Positions 10,746-23,067 of a stretch of DNA of 64,000 bases are shown here, in pieces. A model generated the notes under the pieces. That model was not told the origin of the DNA, searched no databases, and was given only the letters and a program-made list of their open reading frames with translations. Position numbers and translations under genes: made by a program. Source of the DNA: Rhexocercosporidium sp. MPI-PUGE-AT-0058 (lineage: Eukaryota; Ascomycota; Leotiomycetes; Helotiales); the NCBI GenBank assembly GCA_020746875.1, contig JAGTJL010000036.1, positions 1-64,000 of the forward strand. The letters are read 5' to 3'. Every line of letters starts with the position of its first letter. Position 1 is the first letter of the stretch.

Positions 10746-12824
10746 CCTAAGCAAATCTCCCCATGAGTTCGCTATACTTTATTTAACTCTAGGATTAGAT
10801 TACGGCTTCAGAAAAGTACCTTTCGTACTTCGGTTAATGGACTTATCGGCCTAAGACCTGGACTCTATAGCCTCTGCACCTTCTTATCTCGACCTTAGGA
10901 AGTGCGGAATAGGTCCAGCAGCTATCGGTATATCTTAGCTATTCGTGCCGGAATCTTTTTTAAAATTAATTAAGAACTCCTTAATTCTAAACTATAATCG
11001 GACTGCCAAGAGCGTTAATACATACTTTATATATAAAATAAGCTGATTATATAACGTAAAACGCCAGTCGTAGGTCAATGATAGAGTATTTAGAGTTCGA
11101 GAACCCAGATCTCTTATCTTAGATCCTAGATTTTAAAAGAAAGAAGCGTTCCGATAAGGCCTAAAAGCAAGTCCAGTAGCTATTCGAGGTATATTCCAGT
11201 TTTTATTTTAAGATCTTTTTAAAAGTGACCAGGAAACTTCTTGAACTAATTCACTTAAAGCATTAGCCATTATATTAACTAGCTCGTTAACGCGAGCAGC
11301 TTAAGCCTCCTACTCAAAAGTGAAAATAACTCTATAAGTAAATATAATTTAAAAGGCCAGAACACTAAGACTCGGACTATAAGCGTAAGCAATTCCGGTA
11401 ACAGCTTTAGTAGCAGTAGTAGCGCGAGCAGCTTTAGTAATAATAATAATAAGATAATTAACTACTCTTTCACTACCTTTCTTAACGAAAAGAATACTTA
11501 TAGTAATAGCAATCTTCTTTTTAATAATATAAATATAAAATATAAAAGCAGCTAAAAGCTCTTTTTCTTCTTTTAAGAAATTAATTAAATTAAATTAATT
11601 TTCTAAAAATAAAATAAATAACTCACTGTTCTCCTTCTTATTATTATCTTTATTATTACTTCTAAATCTATTAATAGCTCTTAAAGTAATTTTATTATTA
11701 AAACTAATAGTAGCGCTAATAGCAGTAACTTTACTAATATTATTACCCTTAAGGGCGGCACAGACCGGGATTCTTAATTATTTTAATTCTTAAAAAAATT
11801 AATAATAAATTAAAAAGCGAAAACAAAGCAGCTAAACCGATTTACCTTCTTACTAGCTTTATTTTCTAACGTATTATAATATGCGAGGAAAGGAGCTTAA
11901 GTAATAGCGAGAGCAATTACGCATTTATAGCCAGACGAGTAAGCGAAGTAATAAGCTCCTTTTTTAACGGTATTATAATATTAACCGCTACTTTTAACTT
12001 AAAAGGCGCTATTAATATAGCTTAAATAAACTATTATATAAGCACTTATTAGCTGCTTTAAAGCCCGAGGAGCAGCAGCGACACGGCGAGGGGCGGAGGC
12101 TGGGACGGGAGCAATTAAAAGTCTTGCTTTAGCGGAGACCTTTTTCTTATTATTAATAATAGTTTTAACTTATTATAAGTTAATAATTATTCTTTAATTA
12201 ATTAATCTTCGATTAGTTGATTTTAATTAGTTAATCTCTAATTATTAAATCGAAACTAATAAATCGAAATCGAGCCACTTACTTTGCTCTGGCGAATAAA
12301 TCGTCGCTTTTCTATAACAATTCTGGCGGAGCGCTTGAAGGTACTTATAATATCGAAGGGAGCAGTTAATTAATTAATAGATCGAGAGCAGTTAATCTGT
12401 GAGTTGTCGAGTGTTTACAAGTTCAGGTTTAATAAGAAAATCGTTAGTTTATATAATTAAGTTATTTACTTAATTACCGTATATAAGTAAATTTATTTAC
12501 CTAATTCCTTCTTATTATTTACTCTCGCTTAATACAGCTAATTATAATAGCAGTATCTTATTACTATTAATTGCTTAGGAGGTATGTCGTATAAGCACGG
12601 GCAGTTGCTCTCTTAGCATTGCAAGTAACCTAATTAGGTTCTGCTACTGTAGACCGCCTTCAAGAGAATAACTGTTTTCTCCTGATTCTTAGAGCTTTTA
12701 GAATAACAATTAATCACTTTAATTTAACTACAACTGCTCGCAGTGCTTTAATCCACTTTTACACCATATAAGTATTATTTACAAAGTAGTAAAAGAATGC
12801 GGTGTGGTCCAAATATGGGGGTTA
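10746..12824. other. AT-rich RIP-type island flanking the pogo element
   Basis: Strongly AT-rich with isolated GC-containing words and no sustained reading frame. Probably a decayed repeat, but no domain is recognisable. Confidence 0.6.
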
Positions 12825-14657
12825 ACGTCCTACCCCACCATTCCGCCCACCCCCTTATTCCGCCTACCTCGCGTAATATTAACACTCTCTATTTAACACT
12901 TAATAATTCTATTTTACGTCAACTTTTATATAAGATTTTATAAAATCAAAATCTCTTTTTAATTCTAGTTTTATAAATATAATTTGACGATTTTCAGCCG
13001 TAATTTGAGCCGCTTAAATAACACGTATTATTATAAACTTAAAATTTAAGCTAGTTTAAATTTTCCTCTTTTTCTTTAACTTTAATTACTTTAATCGCTC
13101 TTCTAACTCTTTAATTCTTATATTTACTTTCTTTAATTTATAATCCTTTTTATTAAATCCTTTTATAATCTTCTTAAAAAGTAAACGTTGCGTCGGATAT
13201 TAATTATATAATTCGCTTACCAAAATACGTATTTATAAACAAAAATCTTTCGCAGCTTTAAGAGTCTGTAATTAAATGGAAGTATTAAAAGGCTCGGGAG
13301 GTAATATTACTACTTTTTAAGACTCTTAAAGAGCTAAGGCTATCGATTTATTATTATTTTCTAATAATAACGGGCTTATTAAGGGTTTCGCTAAAAATAC
13401 CGGCTATAATCTATTAGTTCTCCACTTAAATTTAATATTAAAAGAAATAATAATATCTTAACGTGCTTTTTAATAATAAAGAAGGAAATTACGCTTATTA
13501 ATTAACGTGTAATTAATTAAAAAACTCAATTTATATAATTCCTTTCGGTAAGCATGCTTTAGCGCAAAGAAAACCGTCAAATCTAAGGATTATAAAACGT
13601 ATAACGTATATATAAATAAATATAATAGAAATATATTATTTTTAAAGTACTTCTAAAGGAATTCCGTAGTCTTATAGCTCCCGTAGCCGTCTAAAATAAG
13701 AAGTCTTGCTAAATAATTACCTAAATCTATTTAAGGAATAAATACCTTTACTAGCTATTTAAGAGCCGTCTCGTTAGTCGTCCATCTATTATTAGTTGTA
13801 ATAAAGTGCCAGTCGTTAAATGCGTTTAATTAAGACGGAAACTATTATTACTACACCGATTTTCCCTTATAAATTACAAGAGGTTATATAAAGACCTTTA
13901 GTGTAAAGATGTACTTAATAATTAACGTCTAAGTACGTGAGCTAGGCTGTTTTCCTTGAATTTTACGCTTTTTAGCGTACCTTATAATAAAACCATTTAA
14001 ATTATAACCTTTTATAATACCAGTCTCGTCTATATTCCATCGTTGACTTGCTAGAATAGCCTTAATAGCTAAAATCTCTAATTTTTAAAACTAAAGCTTA
14101 ATAACATCGGAATAAGCGCTATTAACACGTATAAAATCGACGTATATCTGCTTCTTCGTCTTTAAAATAAAATTCCGTACTAAAAACCTAAAAATCCAGT
14201 ATTTTTCAAGTAATAAATAATCTCCTTGAAAAGCTAGAAGACGCTCTCCAAAAACTCTGATTTATGCATACGTAACTCCACGACTAAGAGACTCCTGAGT
14301 CAAAACCTAATTAATTAATCGACTCTCTATTAAAGTAAGTAGCCTTTATAAATAACTAGCGGCTTCCTTATGAGATAACGTCGTTGTATTGCGGCCACGA
14401 AGGGTAGACTTTGGAACACCCCATTTAAGCAATGCCTTCCGCAATGACTTGCCGTTTGCGATCTCTGCAAGCGCACACATAATATCATACTCGGTATATT
14501 AAGGCTTTATAATGAAGACAAATCGCATTCCAAATTTAAAAAGAATTAATTAAAGAATCAAGGAGTAATTAATTATTTAAGTTAATAGGTAAATATGGCG
14601 GTGAGTTAAGCGAGGTAGGCGGAATAAGGGGGTGGGCGGAATAGTGGGGTAGGACGT
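12825..14657 (-). mobile_element. Pogo/Fot1-class Tc1-mariner transposon, complete ends, RIP-inactivated
   Basis: 1833 bp bounded by 48-bp terminal inverted repeats (12825-12872 and 14610-14657) that match at 47 of 48 positions. They begin ACGTCCTACCCCAC, and a TA target duplication lies on both sides (12823-12824 and 14658-14659). The size and TA target suit Fot1/pogo elements. Inside, the minus strand encodes recognisable transposase blocks (separate entry). The transposase holds many stop codons, so it cannot move itself. The ends are well kept, so it could be mobilised if a related transposase exists elsewhere (inference). Confidence 0.93.
13250..14520 (-). pseudogene. Pogo/Fot1-type DDE transposase with RIP stops
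   Basis: Four landmarks occur in order in one minus-strand frame. A Psq helix-turn-helix is at about 14492-14385 (ALAEIANGKSLRKALLKWGV, then PKSTLRGR). The first catalytic Asp is in WNIDETGI at 14039-14016, the second in LLILDGYGSYKTTEF at about 13703-13659, and the third in LDLTVFFALKHAY at about 13586-13548. The last two Asp residues are 36 codons apart, which fits the DD35D spacing of the group. A CENP-B-like second HTH follows the first at about 14370-14250. Stops between blocks are TAA/TAG where CAA/CAG would fit, and no frameshift is needed between the blocks. Exact ends are estimated. Confidence 0.88.
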
Positions 14658-16209
14658 TAGTCCAAATGATACTAGGAGAACTTATATCGCAGACGGTAGA
14701 ACTTCTTGGGTTTCAATGAGAGACATTCCATCTAAAGCCAAGACTGAATTTTGGGACTCGTCAGAGAATACGGGCAGGGTAAGAGAAGAAGAGAGAGGAT
14801 GTATTGTATTGAAAACGGGGAAACTATGAAGTCCCCCCCTCTCGCAAATCGCTTACTTTTTCAAGAGGAAGCGCAGATGGTCAGCAGAAAATAACGACTT
14901 CTCCTGATTAATTTTATAGTTCTGCTAGTCATTCTTACAACCATAAGCTCTCGAGCCAGCATTGTGTTGCTTGGTTAGGAGGCTGTAGACAGGCTCTTTT
15001 ACATCTTGAGATAAAATGAGATTTTCCTAAAGATATCTTAAACCTCTAGAAAAGACGACAAAAATCTTTGACCTGCCCCTTTCAGTGCACAAGTGGGTCT
15101 ATTGGGAAGTTTCTTCCCTGATCAGCAGCTCCGCGGCACAGTTTGCTTTAGCTGTGGATTATTTCTAGAGAAGCATCTTTCAATTGATGCTACTTCTTTG
15201 AATTTATTTGAGACTTGAAGTATGATTAGTTGCATTCAAACACTTTAGACTCGAGTCTTGCAGGCTTATTTACTCGGATTTCCCGTGGTTTAGAAGTAAG
15301 CATCAAGCGACAAGGCATTTGAGCGTTTGTATTGCTAGCCGTCTTTATAAATCTTCGAAGATATTCACTTATTTAATGCATATGGCGATATAAAAGATCT
15401 CTATTATGACTGGAAATGAAAGTATCTCAATTTGGGGACGTCAAGCGTGAGAATACTTTCGATCTTTCATGGCAAGAAAGAAAGCCCGAAACCCCGATCT
15501 CATCGCTTCAAATATCTACATCATACTAGTAGAGACTTTCTAGACTTTATCGTCCCTTGGAAATATATTTGGTCTCTCATCGCCACTGCCTAGGTATCAG
15601 AATGGAGAGCGGGGTACCACACGTGAGAGGGAGCTCTGCCTGGTCTCAAAACTCTGGCTCTTTGCAACCTATGTGAATAGGACGGCCATTGAAGCGATCA
15701 TTAAGGAGTAGCCCTTTATATCTTTCAAACTTTTCCCGCTTCGAAAAAAACATACCCACGGTGTGTTATTATGGTTTTTAAAACCCATCGCTGCCTAGGT
15801 ACTAAGAAATCCTCTGTTGATCATGAAGGCCGATGCTTCACTCCCTAAGGCAAGAATTGTTTCTCGATAAATCAGGCACTCGGTGATCAAAATTCAACGC
15901 AAATTCTCTCCTAGCCAATGCAGTTGTTCATTCACGCCTCCATCACCTTCATGCATGTCGCGCGCAAATGTCGCGTTGCCTCGCTTAAATTGTTTATTTA
16001 AATCCCTAACCTGACTAGTGTGGATCTTAGATCAACATAAAAGCTGTGTTGATCTCATATCAGGCCATAACAGACAGACTTCACAATAAAGTGTCTAGTT
16101 CCCTCTGCAATACGCAGTACTTCAAAGCAAAAACTCACGCTCTTTCTACTGGAGTCGATCTACACATACCGGCCAAAGCGTGCCAGACTACACCTACCAG
16201 CACCTCACA
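14658..16209. other. Intergenic, no gene seen
   Basis: Balanced composition returns just outside the transposon. No ORF with protein character was found in 14.7-16.0 kb. The last part is the presumed promoter of the 2EXR gene. Confidence 0.55.
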
Positions 16210-17371
16210 ATGGACAACCCAACTCTGTCCACCATTTCCTCCTCGTCCTCGCCTCCACGCCATCAACCCCTCACAACATTCCCTCTCTTCCCCAAACTCC
16301 CCCTCGAGCTCCGCCTTATGATCTTCCACTGCGCGCTCCTGATGCGAACTAACGACCGATCCTTGGTCCCCTTGGATTTCGACGGCACAGACCTCTCACT
16401 CACCATCTGCCAAGCCAATACCAACGACAAGGCCTCAAACAATAATAGTATAGAGAATTCCAGAGATAAGCAAGGTCCGATGTGGGATCTCCATTTCGAG
16501 GTTGCGAAGATAGGCGTCAAGAGACTCGATAGCAATATCAAGGATTTAGCACTCTCGGCTGTAAATCACGAGACGAGAGGTGTGTTTCTGAAGATGTTTG
16601 GGATCGCGGTACGGGGACGCCTGAATCGTATGACAGCAGGTGGATCGGAGGATAGGGGAGTGGCGAGAGGAGTTATAAATTCTGTGATTAGACTCCGAGA
16701 GGAGGATAATGTGTATTTTCGTAAGTCGATTTCTTCGCTCTCTCTATCTCACACAGACACACGCACATACACACGAACCATTGTACCAAGATATAGTAGC
16801 TAACCGATCTCTCAACGGCATAGCGACATTCAACTCCCTATACCGCACAGTAACCCACCCCGCCTTCAAAACAATCCACCCCACCATCGAAACACTCTTC
16901 AACACACTAACGCACCTCGCCCTCCCCCTAATTTACTTCCGCTACTACTCCTGCCCTTACCACGCCCCTGATCACAACCACCACCACCACCAGCCGCAAG
17001 CCCAAGCCCAAGCCCAAGCCCAAATCCAAATCCACTGCACCAACCCGAACCACACCCCCTTCTCCACCTTCTCCCCCTTCCCTTCTCTGAAGAGTCTCTC
17101 CCTCGTCAGCACAGCCGGCGAGAACAGAGAACTCCTAGAGAAGGAACGAGATTCCTTTCTGAGAGGTATGAGAGCGACGAGACGCGCAAGAGATGAGAGG
17201 GAGAAGATGCTTTGGAGACGGGAGGGGATGGGAGAGGAGGAGTTGAAGGAGTTGGTTGGGAGTAGAGGTTATGGGGAGTGGCTGAACATGGGGACGCCGT
17301 GCGTTGTGATGCGGGTTGTGAATTGGTGGGGGAAGGTTTTGGTGGTGGGGAAGGGAGAAGAGGATGTTTGA
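16210..17371 (+). CDS. 2EXR-domain (F-box-like) protein
   Basis: Exons 16210-16720 and 16797-17371 join in phase (C|TA) into 361 aa; the 76-bp intron is GTAAGT..ATATAG. Residues about 25-45 read FPLFPKLPLELRLMIF, the signature of the 2EXR family, a fungal F-box-like fold of unknown role. The middle holds a CVNHETRG-like segment (LALSAVNHETRGVFLKMFG), typical of the family. The second exon has a His stretch and a (QA)n run (about residues 245-260) from an in-frame CAAGCC repeat. I chose the ATG at 16210 because it directly precedes the family N-terminus. Confidence 0.72.
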
Positions 17372-18442
17372 TTCTGGGGGTGGAGGTGCGAATGGGAGAT
17401 TGGAAGATTGGTTTGTTTTGTCTTGTTTTATTTTGTTGTGGTGTGGGTGGAATGGACGGATGCTCGCAGTTGGACTTGTTGTTGGTATGAGGGATATCTG
17501 GAGGACGGCTTAGAGGCTTGGTTTTGACTACAGTCTAGCGAATGATTGAAAGTCTAGAGCGGAGGCACAAGTTTCGTTAGGCGTGAACAAAGACCGATTT
17601 CCAAAATCAATCAGCCCAAAGCAGAACCTCTCCTTGATTACAAATCTACGTCGTCCTGGAATCTTGCAAGTGATAAAGTATGCTCTCCTTCCCTTCCGTT
17701 CCCTTCACTTCCCACCCACCCAACTAAGAATCTCAAACCCCCAAAGGAAATAACAACAGATAACCTCAAAATCCATCCATGTCATCCTCCTCCTTACCCA
17801 CCCAGCGAAAAGGTTCAACAATCAAACAGATCCAACCCTTCCATCCCTCCCAAGCCTCCCGTTCCTTCCTCTCGAAAATCCCCCCTTCCTTCCAAAAACC
17901 CCATCAACCCAACCCAAGCCCACCTAGCATAACTCAACCCAACTCACCAAGTGAGACGACAAAACGGCCAATGCCTTCCACCTCAAGATATCCACCGCAT
18001 GCATTTAATGAACTCTCTCTCTCTCTCTCTCTCTCTCTTACGTAAGTCATCCACTAGTAGATATAGAGCGCAAGTAAAATAGCTACATGTTGACATGGTT
18101 CCGTCCCCATTCAATAAGACTGAGTGACTTGATTGTTCTGAAGAGCGAGCACTTCTTTATATACGCAGATGTCTAATGTATCGAGTCACGGACAGGAGAT
18201 TTCACACTCGGGTAGGTTAGACTCCTATTTTCTGGGTGAGGTGGATGTTGTGTTGAGATGGTAGTATTTATGACATGAGGAGCTGCGCGAAGGGGTCTGA
18301 CTAGATGGATTGCCATTTTAGTATCCATTCACCACGGCTATAGTAACCACTATCTCACATCGTCGCATCCTATCCCACCTCTAATCAACCCGCCCTACCC
18401 CATCCCATGCCATGCGGTAGCCACTACATATCTGCTCCTATC
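17372..18442. other. Intergenic between convergent genes
   Basis: Contains a (CT)n microsatellite at about 18013-18040 and C-rich low-complexity sequence around 17.7-18.0 kb. An 88-codon Ser/Pro-rich ORF (17779-18045) running into the microsatellite is not convincing. Confidence 0.5.
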
Positions 18443-20246
18443 TCACCCACCATCCCTAACCAATTCTCCCTCCATCCTCGCCCTCTCAATTTCCGCACTC
18501 AGCATATTCATCCCCCTATCCGCGACCGTAATGATGTTCTGCAGCTCTTTTAAGGCCTGCTCGTTATGGTTCGTGAAGAGCCCGTCGATACACCTCTTGA
18601 ATTCCGAGGTGGAGTTGTGATTCCGCTGGAAGGTTTCGGCGTCGAACGTTGCTCTGTCTCTCAAAGTTACCTCTGGGGTGGGGTTGGGTGGTGCTAGTCT
18701 TGCGGGGAGGAGTATTGGAGAACTCGATCCATCGACGCCTTGTGCATGTGGTTCTTGGTTAGGCCCTGGATCTGGACCTGAGAGGACAGCTAAGACGAAT
18801 CTCTGATCAAAAGATCTGGATTGACCTGTTGGGTCTTCCAAGTCGTAAGTTGCGTAGTCTGGGTCAGGTGTTGGGAGGAAATCATCATAGCCAATGCCAG
18901 TCGCGCGAAGGATTTCAAATTTCAGTTCAGGAATAGCACGGAGGTCTTCGGCTATCCAGCAGGTCTCGTCCTTCTTCCGGCCAACGTTACCGATCCAGAG
19001 ATCCAGTCCTCTGGAGTGGTGCTGTGGAGCACGGACTTTGAGGTAGACTTGGTTGAGATAGAGTTCTTTTAGCGAGGGAGCCATTTGTGTAATGAGATTT
19101 ACGAAGATTTGGGGGTCGATGTCGATGCGTTTTAATTCTAGATTACGAAGATGAATGAGTTTGTCGGAAATATCGCGGGCGAAGGGAAGAGAGCGCATGG
19201 TCCAGTTGTTGTATGACACGTTGTGGCAGTGTCTTCTGGTGTTGATGTCTCTTCTGATGTTCCAGCCGATAAGGCAGAGACTTTCTAGAGGGATGGCTTT
19301 CTCGATGAGGAACCAGAGGTTATTGCTGAAAGATGTTTGTTTGCTTGGTGAGGATTCTTGTCTCTTGATCGAGAGGACCAACTGCTTTAGTCCCGAGAAT
19401 GTGGCTATGGCGTTGTTGATATCCATTGGATTGTAGCAGATATCAATGAGTGTTGTGTCACTGACATGGTCCAATACCATTGTTTGTAGAAGCGAATGTT
19501 CCTCCGGACGTTTCGCTAGGCATGCTAGGGCTGTGGCGAGGAGAACGGTTGCTGTTCGGCTTGTTTGACCAACAACTTGGAAGGGGAGGTTTAATTTTAA
19601 CCGTTTCATGTTTGGTGTGACTTCCAAAACTTCCTGAAAGGTATAAGTATAGATTTTGAAGAGGGATGGGAGAAAATACCTGTATTACACGCCGGAAGTC
19701 TGTTTCATCGAAGGTGGTATCGTTCAAGCAGTATCTGCGAAGGGAGTCCAGAAGAGGTATCATTTCAGGAACTTTCTTGAGGAGGCCCTGGAAAACACTC
19801 GATAGACGATTGATCTCCTCTGTATACCAATTAGCAGGAGTTCCAGTAATCGTAGCCTCGTTCAAATCCCAGCCTTGTCTCGTGGGGCAGCATCTCCCTC
19901 TCAAATGCTTCTGCTACACCACTATGCCACCCAGAAACCACAGCGCCCTTCCTCAAAGGCAGAGAAAATGATCCAACATACCCTCATCCCTCACAACCAT
20001 CATATCTAAATACAATGCCTCACAAATACCCCCCACACCCACCAAGCTCTGCACACCCGGCGTGGGATGATTCCTCAGAAACCGCGAGAACTCCAGCTGG
20101 AGAGTCTTGAACGCGAAGGGTCGCAATGCCACATCAAAAGCCTTGCAGACTAGCCGCAGATTGAGGATCGTGTTCTTCTGGCGTTCGCACATCCGTACTT
20201 CCCATTCGAGGATCAGGCCGAGGATTTCGGTCGGGAGGGAGTCCAT
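18443..20246 (-). CDS. F-box protein with long leucine-rich C-terminal region
   Basis: ATG at 20246. The first exon encodes MDSLPTEILGLILEWE, then LRLVCKAFDVALRPFAF, a typical fungal F-box. The last intron is clear: exon end 19680, GTATTT..TTTCAG, 46 bp, next exon from 19633 to the stop at 18443. The middle exon starts EINRLSSVFQGLLKKV and contains TFDETDFRRV; the last has LNLPFQVVGQTSR and leucine-rich helices. The first intron is ambiguous. A GTGAGG donor at 19994 with acceptor before 19913 gives an open 558-aa product. The stronger GTATGT donor leads into a frame that looks more protein-like (EREMLPHETRLGFERGYDYW) but meets TAA near 19847. Either the weaker donor is used or a one-base frameshift breaks the gene. 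The likely role is an SCF ubiquitin-ligase adaptor; the substrate is unknown. Confidence 0.65.
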
Positions 20247-23067
20247 GGTGGGCGTTGTTTGTTAATTGGGCTGGCTGGCTGGGCTGGTGGTTGCACGACT
20301 CGGAAGGAGGGCGATAGGGAATTGAGACCTTGAGCTTGAGCTCCGGTTCCAATTGCAGCTCCGGGTCGTGGCGTGCGGTGAGACCTGGTGGTGGAAGGCG
20401 AGGTTGAGGAGGGGAGGCTGCGATGTTTATGAAGTTGGATAGAACAAACCGTTGTTCGTTTCGCTCGGAACTACGAGGCTGAAGTAGCGCTACTGGAAGC
20501 GGGACGCGACTAGAGAAGTAAAACGCAGGATGATTTACCCAGGTTTGACGAGAACACCAGGAAAGCCAGGAACGTCTTGAGGACGTGTGTCTTGGACTAT
20601 TTGATAGAGGGTAACAAGAGAGAATGAGAATAAGTGTATCTGTTTAGGTGATTGAGGAATTGTCGTTGACTGTGTGTAAGCTTGGCTGTATCGCTATTGT
20701 TTCCTTTCGGGTTTACACATCTGCAGCGCATCAACTAAACAACTGTCTGTGCTAACTTCATAACGAAGTATCGAGACTGGGAAAATTCCCATATCCGTCC
20801 TAGAAATCCCATGAATTTCCAACAGACATCTGCATGATTTCAAGTTCGGACTTCGGGGATTCATGGTCAAGCCGAGGACGCAGGCGGCCATGTCTGTAAC
20901 TACGGGCCGATATACCCCTATATCAAAGGTATTATCACGCATTCCTCCTCTGGCGTTGACGTTATCTTTCCTCCGAGTTCGCGTCCGCCGTCCCAGGGCA
21001 ATTCCCATCATCTGCCGGCAAATCAAGTCAGGGGCTGCATATTGATATCCAGGGGTCGAATCTCGGTAGGCTGAATGATTGGCGATTGAGGCGTTGCAGG
21101 GGCGTGGGATGGCAGGGTGGATGTCGAGAATCTTGAAATGGGGTTACATCGCTTGTGGTGCGGATGGAAGTCATTTTGTATTCTGATAGACAAGTCTGGC
21201 TCTGGCTATCGGATGGCAGAAGCAATAGAGATTTGAGCCGATTGTAAACCAAGAGACGGGAGGAAGCGAGGAGAGGAGATCGGGAGGAAGTCGTGATGTG
21301 ACAGCCACGCATTTCCGCATGAGAGACAAGACAAGACCGAGATGCAAAACCACACTCTGCTTACAGCCTGAAGAGCTGAGACTTGCAGCGAGAAATTGAA
21401 AACCTCGCGAATGCGAACCTGGTGGTGGCTTTTGATGCACCAACGCATGCATACATGATGGGAAGCCGTCAATCAGGCTTGCCGGCAGCAATTGTTGCAG
21501 AGGGTGGTGGAATGTTGAAAGGGGAAAAGATTTTCGGAGAGCGGAAGAGACGAGGAGAGACAGACCAAGCGTAGATGGGTAGTGTGTTGGTTTATTGAAA
21601 GGAGATTGAGGATGAAGATTGTCTTGAATCCTTCGCTTACGGAGAGGGTGGAGGGTGGGTCCTTGCGGAGAGGGTGTTCAAGCTTTTAGAGTTCGAAGGG
21701 AGAGAAAGATAAGCGTTCTGAGATGATGACAGCTGGTGAGAGGGAGAGGAGAGAGGAGAGAGTTTCAAAACGAGTAATGAACCCGTCCAACTGCTGAGGA
21801 TAAGGAGGATAGATAAATGTACAGATGCCCGCCATAACAATGGCCATTTGCAGAAGCCGAGAGCACAGCACGCCATAGGTACCAATACCAAGCACATTGA
21901 GCCGGCATCATAATCTCCCGATGCACCACTTCTGCAAAGGCGATCGATCATTAAGAAGAGCCATACCTCCGTAATCCGGGACTTCTTGAATCCTTAGCTA
22001 GGTACTGTACAGTACAGTAGGTAGATACCGGGGAGATTCCAAGTCTTTAAGCGAATCACAAGCGAGCGACCTTTTACTTCGTATCGCCGTGTTCGGACGA
22101 TTTGTGCATTTTGTACAGTACGAGAAGCCGGGGTTCCACTCCACCAAAATTTACACCAATTTACATGTGAGGGTTCTTTCACAGCCGCGAGCAAAGAGAG
22201 TTGCGTTGGTTGAAGTGTCACTTGCTCACTCGTATCCTACAAGTACGAAGTATCATGTCATGCCATGTCATGTCAAGCTACTGTACTTACGGAGTCCTGT
22301 ACTGGGAGTGAAGACTTTCTTTGATGTTCCTTGTCGCCTCGTCATCGATCGATCGTATTGTCCCACCCCGCCTTGCCTCTCCTCTCCTCTCCTCTCCTCT
22401 GCTTCCTCCCCTTACAGCACTCTTCTTACTCTTCTTCTCCACACTCTCCATACCCCCAATAATCTCATACCTCAATATATCCCACCACGTTCGTCTTATC
22501 AACCTCGATAGCACAGCACAGCACAGCACAGCTCGGTCTTCTCCTCAGTCTACTGCCAGTCTCCTGCACGTCCTGTCCTGTACTATACCCCTGTATTGCG
22601 CCTATCTTATCGCCCGCCCGGATACCCGCTCCACTCCACTGCATCCTACTGGACTCCACTTCCAACTCTCAAGCCACCAACCCTCCTCGCACCCTCCACC
22701 CATCCATCTTGCACCCAACTTGCAGCCCACCCACCTACCCACCCACCCACCCACACACCCACTCGTGAAACAAACGCCAGCTTCCGTGCCCATTCTCCAG
22801 TACCAAAAGGAGCCTCTACTCTAAATCTTCGGAAATTCAATTCATCCCACGCCTATTTCCTTCCATCTACATTATACACTACACGCTCGTTCATCGCCCT
22901 CCTCTGCCAGCCAGAGCCCAATTCCTCTCGTTTGTCCTGTTCTGATGTTCTGAACCACCTCCCTCCCTCCCTCCCTACCTACACTACTCAACTGCTATCT
23001 GCTAGCGGAGGTACTGTAGCTCCTCCCATGTGTACCTAGGTACAAGCTTCCATCGCAGCCAGCTGCC
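20247..23067. promoter_or_regulatory. Long divergent intergenic region with low-complexity tracts
   Basis: 2.8 kb separates the F-box gene (minus) from the UPF0592 gene (plus). No convincing gene. It holds a self-complementary block around 22002-22025 (TACTGTACAGTACAGTA), CTCCT repeats at about 22378-22400, an ACAGC repeat at about 22508-22532, CACC repeats at about 22735-22765 and CTCC repeats at about 22965-22978. The pyrimidine-rich stretch up to 23.04 kb is probably 5'UTR or promoter of the UPF0592 gene (inference). Confidence 0.45.

Noticed and set aside
21040..21065. GGTCGAATC word resembling a tRNA T-arm
   Set aside because: No cloverleaf around it: no D-arm, anticodon stem or acceptor pairing.
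21028..21951. Overlapping minus-strand ORFs at 21.0-21.95 kb
   Set aside because: Ser/Leu-rich, mutually overlapping, no domain, no clear splice pattern.
22089..23039. Pro/Ser/His-rich plus-strand ORFs before the UPF0592 gene
   Set aside because: Made by CTCCT, CACC and CTCC repeats; more likely 5'UTR/promoter.
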